Shown in pieces: positions 63,971 through 64,000 of a stretch of DNA of 64,000 nt (positions within the stretch are counted from its first letter, which is position 1; every line of letters begins with the position of its first letter). The position numbers and the translations under genes were made by a program. Origin of the DNA: Amycolatopsis taiwanensis DSM 45107 (lineage in GTDB: Bacteria; Actinomycetota; Actinomycetes; Mycobacteriales; Pseudonocardiaceae); assembly GCF_000519205.1 (NCBI RefSeq), contig NZ_JAFB01000015.1, forward strand, positions 164,875 to 228,874, given 5' to 3'. The notes below the pieces were generated by a model. That model searched no databases. It saw only the letters and a program-made list of their open reading frames with translations, and was not told the origin of the DNA.

Positions 63971-64000
63971 ACCGGGAGAGTGTGGCGCGGTCGGCGACAT

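Overview
The window is high-GC actinobacterial chromosome, and its content points to the family Pseudonocardiaceae, most likely Amycolatopsis or a close relative. The backbone is collinear with a well-known Mycobacterium tuberculosis segment: ppa, dacB, metalloprotease, tilS, hpt, PPE/ESX genes, ftsH, folE-folP-folB-folK, DUF3180, DUF6779, DUF2520, panC-panD-coaX, lysS, lsr2, clpC, then mhuD, hydrolase, mutY, and finally rlmB-cysS. Starts are often GTG, many genes overlap by 4 nt (GTGA/ATGA), and many isolated genes look leaderless. The genus is inferred from gene order and style, not from a search.

Layout. 1-6740: 3' part of glyA convergent with ppa, then dacB (cell wall), a zinc metalloprotease, tilS and hpt. 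6741-10277: a small type VII secretion accessory cluster (PE-like protein, PPE-like protein, two tandem EspG-like chaperones). 10278-23343: ftsH, the folate operon, DUF3180, DUF6779, a PrsW protease, a DUF2520 protein and the pantothenate/CoA genes panC, panD, coaX; this block is interrupted by a MerR regulator with repeats between folK and DUF3180. 23344-30475: a repeat field, a methyltransferase, lysS, lsr2, about 950 bp without a gene, then clpC with a strong terminator. 30476-34720: an accessory region with HxlR, Ohr, hydrolase, TetR and NmrA-like genes and a decayed toxin-antitoxin pair. 34772-41700: an Hsp70-like membrane protein, an AfsR-type regulator and a DrrAB-type ABC exporter. 41701-46155: nuclease/phosphatase-like protein, sirtuin, MhuD, hydrolase, MutY, beta carbonic anhydrase. 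46208-50173: LacI regulator divergent from a probably Zur-controlled zinc importer. 50209-59268: AlgX-like and MBOAT acyltransferases around DUF445, a DivIVA-like coiled-coil protein, an APC permease, a VOC protein and an unknown gene. 59734-63957: Crp-like regulator, rlmB, cysS, a broken oxidoreductase and a HAD-like hydrolase.

The most unusual non-coding signal is a family of intergenic arrays at four places (about 15.2, 23.7, 54.4 and 56.4 kb). They are built from two interchangeable boxes (GTGTCCC and GAGTTC) repeated every 21 bp, or 22 bp at one locus, which is two helical turns. A second family is a 47-bp imperfect palindrome found twice, each time between convergent genes. A third pattern is TANNNT followed 6-8 nt later directly by a start codon, seen in front of 17 genes, consistent with widespread leaderless transcription.

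No rRNA, tRNA, CRISPR array, insertion sequence or phage was recognised.
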